From Candidatus Pelagibacter sp. (lineage in GTDB: Bacteria > Pseudomonadota > Alphaproteobacteria > Pelagibacterales > Pelagibacteraceae), in the NCBI GenBank assembly GCA_028225715.1, contig JAOIXS010000002.1, forward strand, positions 55,729 to 119,728: DNA of 64,000 nt, given 5' to 3'. Below the pieces are notes generated by a model. That model saw nothing but the letters and a program-made list of their open reading frames with translations. It searched no databases and had not been told where the DNA came from. The position numbers were made by a program, and so were the translations under genes. Positions 59,601 through 64,000 of this stretch are shown here, piece by piece (position 1 is the stretch's first letter; the number at the start of each line of letters is the position of its first letter).

Positions 59601-60734
59601 ATGTTATCTTACATATTACCCTTCATAGTTTTAATTGTTATCGTAGTGTTTATTCATGAATATGGACATTATTATTTTGCAAAACGTTTTGGAGTAGGGG
59701 TTACTGATTTTTCAATAGGTTTTGGTAAAGAAATGTTTGGTTGGAATGATAAATCAGGCACTAGATGGAAAATTTGCGTAATACCACTTGGGGGATATGT
59801 TAAATTTTTTGGTGATAGAAATGTTTATAGCCAAGCAGATAATGATAAAATTATAAAAGAATACAGTAAAGAAGATCAAGATAAACTGTTTGTACTAAAG
59901 CCTTTGTATCAAAGAGCTTTAATTGTCTTTGGTGGCCCTTTAGCAAACTTTTTATTAGCAATTCTAATTTTTTTCTCAGTTTATACTTTTGCTGGAAAAG
60001 ACTTTACACCGGCTGTAATTAACGAAGTTCAAAAAAATAGTCCTGCAATGGTAGCTGGCCTTAAAGATAATGATATTGTGGTCTCAATTGATGGTAATGA
60101 AGTTAAAAGCATCATGGAAGTTTCAAAATATATCATGATGTCTACTGATGAATTCATCAATTTTACAGTAAACAGGTATGATCAAGATTTAACCTTTAGA
60201 GTAAAACCTAATATTGTTGAAGGAGAGGATAATCTTGGTAATAAAATTAGTAAACGAATGGTTGGTATTAAGCTTGGAGCCTATAATAATGAAGTAAACC
60301 ATGTTAAACTTGGACCTGCTAAAGCACTGTTTTATGCGATTAATGAAGTTTACTATGTAAGCACTTCTTCCCTTAAATATATTGGAAGTATGATTGTTGG
60401 AAATGGTGATACTTCACAGTTGGGTGGGCCTATAAGGATAGCCAAAATTAGTGGACAAGTTGCAGAATTTGGAATTTTACCTTTTATAAGCCTTATGGCT
60501 TATATTTCTATTAGCTTAGGGTTAATAAATTTGTTTCCAATTCCAATGTTAGATGGTGGGCACTTAATGTTTTACGGAATTGAAAAGGTATTAGGGCGTC
60601 CATTATCACAAAAAACTCAAGAAGGTTTTTTTCGAATCGGATTGTTTTTATTGCTATCTTTGATGTTTTTTACAACATTTAATGACCTAAAAGATGTTGG
60701 TTTATTTAAGTTTTTTAATAATTATATTTCTTAA
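59601..60734 (+). CDS. rseP: RseP-type site-2 metalloprotease
   Basis: A 377-residue intramembrane zinc protease with HEYGH (19-23) and the third zinc ligand Asp in LDGGHLMFYGIE near 316-322. One PDZ domain (NEVQKNSPAMVAGLKDNDIVVSIDGNEVKS, about 140-170) lies in the periplasm. It cleaves anti-sigma factors or signal peptide remnants. In most proteobacteria it sits with bamA, dxr and uppS, but here the neighbours are an ABC-2 exporter and HU, so the cluster is rearranged. Confidence 0.94.
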   Translation: MLSYILPFIVLIVIVVFIHEYGHYYFAKRFGVGVTDFSIGFGKEMFGWNDKSGTRWKICVIPLGGYVKFFGDRNVYSQADNDKIIKEYSKEDQDKLFVLKPLYQRALIVFGGPLANFLLAILIFFSVYTFAGKDFTPAVINEVQKNSPAMVAGLKDNDIVVSIDGNEVKSIMEVSKYIMMSTDEFINFTVNRYDQDLTFRVKPNIVEGEDNLGNKISKRMVGIKLGAYNNEVNHVKLGPAKALFYAINEVYYVSTSSLKYIGSMIVGNGDTSQLGGPIRIAKISGQVAEFGILPFISLMAYISISLGLINLFPIPMLDGGHLMFYGIEKVLGRPLSQKTQEGFFRIGLFLLLSLMFFTTFNDLKDVGLFKFFNNYIS

Positions 60735-60807
60735 ATAATCCTTTAAAATCAACATTTATTTAATAAATCACAATATATTGGGGTTTTTATTTTAAGAGAC
60801 ACTAATA

Positions 60808-60830
60808 AAAAGCTTGATTAATAAGCTTTT
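60808..60830 (+). terminator. Hairpin between rseP and the HU gene
   Basis: AAAAGCTT and AAGCTTTT pair around GATTAAT, 74 bp after the rseP stop. The 8-bp AT-rich stem ends in TTTT, so it may act as a weak intrinsic terminator or as an HU leader element. Confidence 0.5.
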
Positions 60831-60874
60831 ATGTAAATTATGTGAAAATAACCAATAAAACCGGAGCTAAATAA

Positions 60875-61150
60875 ATGAACAAAAAACAATTAATAGCGCA
60901 ACTTTCAGGTTCTTTAAACCTAAGTAAAGCTGACGCTGAGCGTACTTTTGATACAATTACAAATACTATTCTAGATGCTTTAAAAGGTGACGATACAGTG
61001 AAAATTGCTGGATTTGGAACTTACAAAGTAGCAAAAAGAAAAGCTAGAGTTGGAAGAAACCCTAGAACTGGAGAGCAAATTCAAATTGGTGCTTCTCAAA
61101 AAGTTAAGTTCTTACCAGCAAAAGCACTTAAAGAAATATTTAATAAATAA
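60875..61150 (+). CDS. hupB: HU-family nucleoid protein
   Basis: A 91-residue HU protein with the standard pattern: MNKKQLIAQLSGSLNLSKADAERTFDTI in the dimer helices, GFGTYKVAKRKARVGRNPRTGEQIQI as the DNA-binding arm with its Pro in RNPRTGE, and KVKFLPAKALKEIFNK at the end. It bends and compacts DNA. GGAG lies 10 bp before the ATG. A hairpin follows at 61169-61201. Confidence 0.97.
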   Translation: MNKKQLIAQLSGSLNLSKADAERTFDTITNTILDALKGDDTVKIAGFGTYKVAKRKARVGRNPRTGEQIQIGASQKVKFLPAKALKEIFNK

Positions 61151-61168
61151 TTAAATAGTAAATTCATT

Positions 61169-61201
61169 AACAGCCTTTTACAGAAATGTAACAAGGCTGT
61201 T
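61169..61201 (+). terminator. Hairpin after the HU gene
   Basis: AACAGCCTT pairs with AAGGCTGTT, with an inner TTAC/GTAA continuation broken by one bulged C. It is a long stem 18 bp after the stop. A second stem TATGC/GCATA (61206-61222) follows. No T run comes after, so it may be a Rho-independent terminator with a poor tail or a processing site; amt starts 96 bp downstream. Confidence 0.6.
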
Positions 61202-61296
61202 AGTATATGCAAATACCGCATACCTAAATTTCCCAATCAACATTAGTTTTACAGACCATTCTAAATATAAGTGAAAACTTAAACATGGAGGTCTTA

Positions 61297-62598
61297 ATGA
61301 CAAAAATAATAAAAAAAATATCAGTACCACTTATTAGTTTATTTTTTTTAATAAACATGAGTAGCGCTGGAATAGCAGAAACAACTATTTCTGCTGAAGT
61401 AGGGTTTGTATTTAATACACTCCTATTTTTAATTTGTGGTTTTTTAGTAATGTTCATGGCAGCAGGTTTTGCAATGCTTGAGTCAGGAATGGTTACTTCT
61501 AAAAGTGTTTCTGTAATTTGTGCAAAGAATATTGGTTTGTATGCAATTTCAGGAATTATGTTTTGGTTAGTTGGTTACAACTTGGCATACGGTATTCCAG
61601 AAGGTGGATATATAGGTACTTTTACTTCTTGGTCAGATACAAGTTCACTAGAGGCAGGCTACTCTGCTGGATCAGATTGGTTTTTCCAAATGGTATTTTG
61701 TGCAACAACAGTTTCAATTTGCTCAGGAGCAATGGCTGAAAGAATTAAGTTATGGCCATTCTTTTTATTTGCAGCAATTTTATCTGGTGTTATTTATCCT
61801 ATAGTAATGGGATGGCAATGGGGTGGAGGCTGGTTAGCAACTATCGGATTTTCTGATTTTGCTGGATCAACTCTAGTTCACTCAACTGGGGGTGCTGCTG
61901 CACTTGCTGGTATTATAATACTTGGTCCAAGATTTGGAAGATTTGATAGCAAAGGCAATCCAAAGGCTATTCAACCATTTGCAGCATCATCAATTCCATT
62001 AGTAACTATTGGTGTGTTTGTATTATGGTTAGGTTGGTTTGGATTTAATGGTGGTTCTCAATTAGCATTAGGTTCATTTGCTGATGCAGTGGCTATTTCA
62101 ACAATCTTTATCAATACTAATTTAGCAGCTTGTGGTGGTGTATTAGCTGCAGCCGTAGTTACAAGATTATTGTTTGGTAAAACCGATGTAATACAAATGT
62201 TAAACGGTGCAATTGGTGGTTTAGTTGCAATAACAGCTGAGCCTTTAGCACCATCTCCATTAGTAGCAATATTAATTGGTGCTGTTGGTGGTGTGATAGT
62301 TGTATTTGGAACTAAACTACTATTTTCATTTAAACTTGATGATGTAGTAGGTGCAATTCCAGCTCACATGTTTGCAGGTATTTTTGGAACTTTAATAGTA
62401 CCAATGACAAACGCAGACGCAACATTCGGAGCACAGTTAATTGGTGTCTTATCGATTAATATTTTTGTTTTTGTAGTGGCTTACATAGTCTGGTCGATTA
62501 TGAATAGTCTCTTTGGAATTAGATTGAGTAAAGAAGCTCAAGCCAAAGGTACAGATGTTACTGAAACAGGAGTAATTGCTTACGCAATCAGAGACTAA
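61297..62598 (+). CDS. amt: Ammonium transporter
   Basis: A 433-residue Amt protein with an N-terminal signal-like segment (cleavage after GIAE possible) and 11 helices. The twin-His pair is present in DFAGSTLVHSTGGAAAL and AIPAHMFAGIFG. SDWFFQMVFCATTVSICSGAMAER and WLGWFGFNGGS line the pore. The frame has an earlier ATG at 61285, but GGAGG at 61287-61291 sits 5 bp before the ATG at 61297, which is therefore preferred. No glnK is adjacent. Confidence 0.94.
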   Translation: MTKIIKKISVPLISLFFLINMSSAGIAETTISAEVGFVFNTLLFLICGFLVMFMAAGFAMLESGMVTSKSVSVICAKNIGLYAISGIMFWLVGYNLAYGIPEGGYIGTFTSWSDTSSLEAGYSAGSDWFFQMVFCATTVSICSGAMAERIKLWPFFLFAAILSGVIYPIVMGWQWGGGWLATIGFSDFAGSTLVHSTGGAAALAGIIILGPRFGRFDSKGNPKAIQPFAASSIPLVTIGVFVLWLGWFGFNGGSQLALGSFADAVAISTIFINTNLAACGGVLAAAVVTRLLFGKTDVIQMLNGAIGGLVAITAEPLAPSPLVAILIGAVGGVIVVFGTKLLFSFKLDDVVGAIPAHMFAGIFGTLIVPMTNADATFGAQLIGVLSINIFVFVVAYIVWSIMNSLFGIRLSKEAQAKGTDVTETGVIAYAIRD

Positions 62599-62629
62599 TA
62601 AATAACTATCTCTCTTTTAGTTAGAAAAT

Positions 62630-62654
62630 AGGCCCCTTAACTGGGGCCTTTTTT
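62630..62654. terminator. Bidirectional terminator between amt and bcp
   Basis: AGGCCCC and GGGGCCT pair around TTAACT and are followed by TTTTTT on the plus side and by a TATTTT-type run when read from the minus side. The stem covers the stop codon of the peroxiredoxin gene (62637-62639), so it serves both convergent genes. Confidence 0.85.
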
Positions 62655-63119
62655 ATTTCTAGAGTTCTTTAGGGTGTCTAAAACTTCTTTAGCATGATCC
62701 TTAACTTTTACATTGTCCCAAATTTTTATAATTTTACCATTTGGATCAATTAGGAAAGTTGTTCTTACTATACCCATAAACTCTCTACCCATAAATTTTT
62801 TCTTAGCCCAAACTTTATATTTTTTCAAAATATTAAGCTCTACATCAGATAATAGATCAAATTTGATCTTAAATTTTTCCTTAAATTTATGGTGGCTTTT
62901 TAGATCATCTTTGGAAATACCAAATATATCACAATTTAGTTTTTTAAATTTAGGTAATAATTTATTAAAATCATTAGTCTCAATTGTGCATCCTGGAGTG
63001 TCATCTTTAGGGTAAAAATAGAGAACAACATATTTACCAAGTGAATCTGTTAAAGAATAAGTCTCACTATCTGTTGAGCTTAGTTTAAACAAAGGTGCTT
63101 TAGATTTTATTTTAAACAT
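62637..63119 (-). CDS. bcp: Bcp-type peroxiredoxin
   Basis: A 160-residue thioredoxin-fold peroxidase (PrxQ/Bcp). The peroxidatic Cys lies in FYPKDDTPGCTIETNDF, with no resolving Cys five residues later where PrxQ proteins often have it. It reduces peroxides with thioredoxin. The frame opens at a TTG at 63143, inside the upstream gene, but the ATG at 63119, 2 bp after that gene's stop, is the more likely start. Confidence 0.88.
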   Translation of the reverse strand: MFKIKSKAPLFKLSSTDSETYSLTDSLGKYVVLYFYPKDDTPGCTIETNDFNKLLPKFKKLNCDIFGISKDDLKSHHKFKEKFKIKFDLLSDVELNILKKYKVWAKKKFMGREFMGIVRTTFLIDPNGKIIKIWDNVKVKDHAKEVLDTLKNSRNKKGPS

Positions 63120-63121
63120 TT

Positions 63122-64000
63122 TTAATATTTGTTTTTTTTCCAAACATCAAGCCAGTCTACCATGGGTGATAATCCGTAAGCAGAATTAACATTTGTCATA
63201 TGTAAAGCTAAAGAAGGAATTGGCGACAGACACACAGTTTTTTTATAAAGTGTATGGAGTGGTTTTTCATATGGGTCAAAATTATTTAAAAACATTTTCT
63301 CATAAATTTTCCAATTATTCTTAAGTATATTTCGAGAAATTAAATATGTACAAAGAGATTCATTTACTTTACGCCAATGTTTTTTATGACCTGTTAAAAT
63401 ATTTGTTTGATCAAGTTTATTATATAAGAAAGGATAGTCTGCAGGGCACATTATAATATCTTTTTTATAGATAGTTGAAAACTTCTCGTAGCTAAAAATC
63501 ATTTCTTCTATAGCATCATGTTGATGTAAATAGTCATCTTCCACAAAATAAATTAAGTCATAATTAGAATTGAGTGCAAATTCTTTTGATTGATATATAT
63601 GCGCGTTATGAGCAAGCATTCTTTTATTTTTAGAAAATTTCATCTTATTTTTATATTTATCGATATCAAGATTTGAAATTTCAAAAGAAATATTGTTTTT
63701 AGCTGCAATTTTTTTTTGTAACTTGATTATATTAGGTTTTGAGTTGTCATCTATAATCTTTAAAAAAAATTTTATATTTTTTATTTTTTTTTGAACATTT
63801 TTAATGTTTATACATATAGAATTTAAAGATCTTAAGCTGTATTCTTTTTTTTTTTTTTCAAACAGCCTCTTTTTATTTTGACTGAGTAGTGAATTCTCAT
63901 TTGTAAAAGACCTAAAAATAATTAGAAAACTTTTAACTTTTCTGGTAATTTTAATTTCACCAAGTGGTAAGGTTATATTTCTTCTGTTTATTACACTGAT
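63122..64000 (-). CDS. Glycosyltransferase-like protein, 5' end outside the window (partial)
   Basis: On the minus strand the frame stays open from the right edge (64000) to the stop at 63122: 292 residues with no stop codon, so the ATG at 63643 is only an internal Met. SLRSLNSICINIKNVQ, IKFFLKIIDDNS and YDLIYFVEDDYLHQHDAIEEM follow the layout of a GT-A glycosyltransferase with a DxD-like EDD metal site. The C-terminal part PSLALHMTNVNSAYG resembles surface polysaccharide enzymes. The sugar donor and acceptor are unknown. Confidence 0.68.
   Translation of the reverse strand: MSVINRRNITLPLGEIKITRKVKSFLIIFRSFTNENSLLSQNKKRLFEKKKKEYSLRSLNSICINIKNVQKKIKNIKFFLKIIDDNSKPNIIKLQKKIAAKNNISFEISNLDIDKYKNKMKFSKNKRMLAHNAHIYQSKEFALNSNYDLIYFVEDDYLHQHDAIEEMIFSYEKFSTIYKKDIIMCPADYPFLYNKLDQTNILTGHKKHWRKVNESLCTYLISRNILKNNWKIYEKMFLNNFDPYEKPLHTLYKKTVCLSPIPSLALHMTNVNSAYGLSPMVDWLDVWKKNKY

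Noticed and set aside
63122..63643. Short complete 173-residue protein starting at the ATG at 63643
   Set aside because: The frame continues without a stop codon to the right edge of the window and the upstream residues complete a glycosyltransferase-like N-terminus, so this ATG is internal.
1..64000. CRISPR arrays, rRNA operons, tRNA genes, prophage
   Set aside because: No regularly spaced repeats, rRNA-like conserved stretches, complete tRNA cloverleaf candidates or phage structural genes were seen on either strand by reading.

Overview
The window looks like a chromosome segment of a SAR11-type marine alphaproteobacterium (Pelagibacterales). The reasons are the very AT-rich DNA, AGA as the dominant arginine codon, spacers of a few bases or overlaps between genes, weak GAGAGGG-type ribosome binding sites, and a typical gene set: ABC and TRAP importers for sugars, betaines and sulfonates, taurine:pyruvate aminotransferase plus alanine dehydrogenase, and a sodium:solute symporter behind a TPP riboswitch (known in SAR11 as the thiamin-pyrimidine importer ThiV). 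No rRNA, tRNA, CRISPR array, transposase or phage gene was seen.

Layout. 1-14505: a plus-strand sugar or sugar-acid gene train. It holds TctBA permease genes, an SDR, a ROK kinase, a GtsABC/MalK-type sugar ABC transporter, then a xylose-dehydrogenase-like SDR, a xylonate-dehydratase-like IlvD/Edd enzyme, a DHRS6-like SDR, an SMP-30 lactonase, a GarR-type reductase and two FAH-family hydrolases. Together these can be read as a non-phosphorylating route from aldose to lactone, aldonate, 2-keto-3-deoxy acid, 2,4-diketo acid, and finally pyruvate plus glycolate or lactate. 14519-20457: core genes (PEP carboxylase, CcdA, azoreductase, inositol-phosphatase family, DUF924, DUF952) with a candidate small RNA at about 20000. 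20458-25267: two candidate structured RNAs, then eleven small minus-strand genes (SMR-like, DUF2798, NTF2-like, DsrE, cupin, unknowns and a secreted HExxH protein). 25460-28423: a membrane protein, cysK-cysE, a VOC protein and an HTH protein. 28515-32737: a surface/secretion cassette (inverse-autotransporter-like barrel, Ala/Thr-rich secreted protein, two more HExxH paralogues) bounded by two copies of the 3' end of the HTH gene.

32779-41002: an aldehyde dehydrogenase and a glycine-betaine type ABC transporter, separated by a TRAP transporter (dctP-dctM-dctQ) that has foreign base composition and lies between two direct repeats. 41012-44770: LysE exporter, malyl-CoA lyase, malate-CoA ligase. 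44787-55734: a sulfonate region with an HpsN/HisD-type dehydrogenase, phosphotransacetylase, epoxide hydrolase, Ldh-family dehydrogenase, TauABC, taurine-pyruvate aminotransferase and alanine dehydrogenase. 55748-64000: an unknown protein, TPP riboswitch and thiV, an ABC-2 exporter, RseP, HU, Amt, a Bcp peroxiredoxin, and a glycosyltransferase-like gene cut off by the window end.

The most notable features are: the hybrid sugar oxidation cluster; three paralogous secreted HExxH proteins that share a GRFFEDQPD motif; the small-protein operon with a shared intercistronic leader and TTGTATA-type inverted repeats at both ends; the TRAP island between direct repeats; a hairpin directly after the binding-protein gene in all four importer operons; and a candidate small RNA whose CU-rich loop is perfectly complementary, over 12 nt, to the dctP ribosome binding site. 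All functions are read from sequence alone, without searches.
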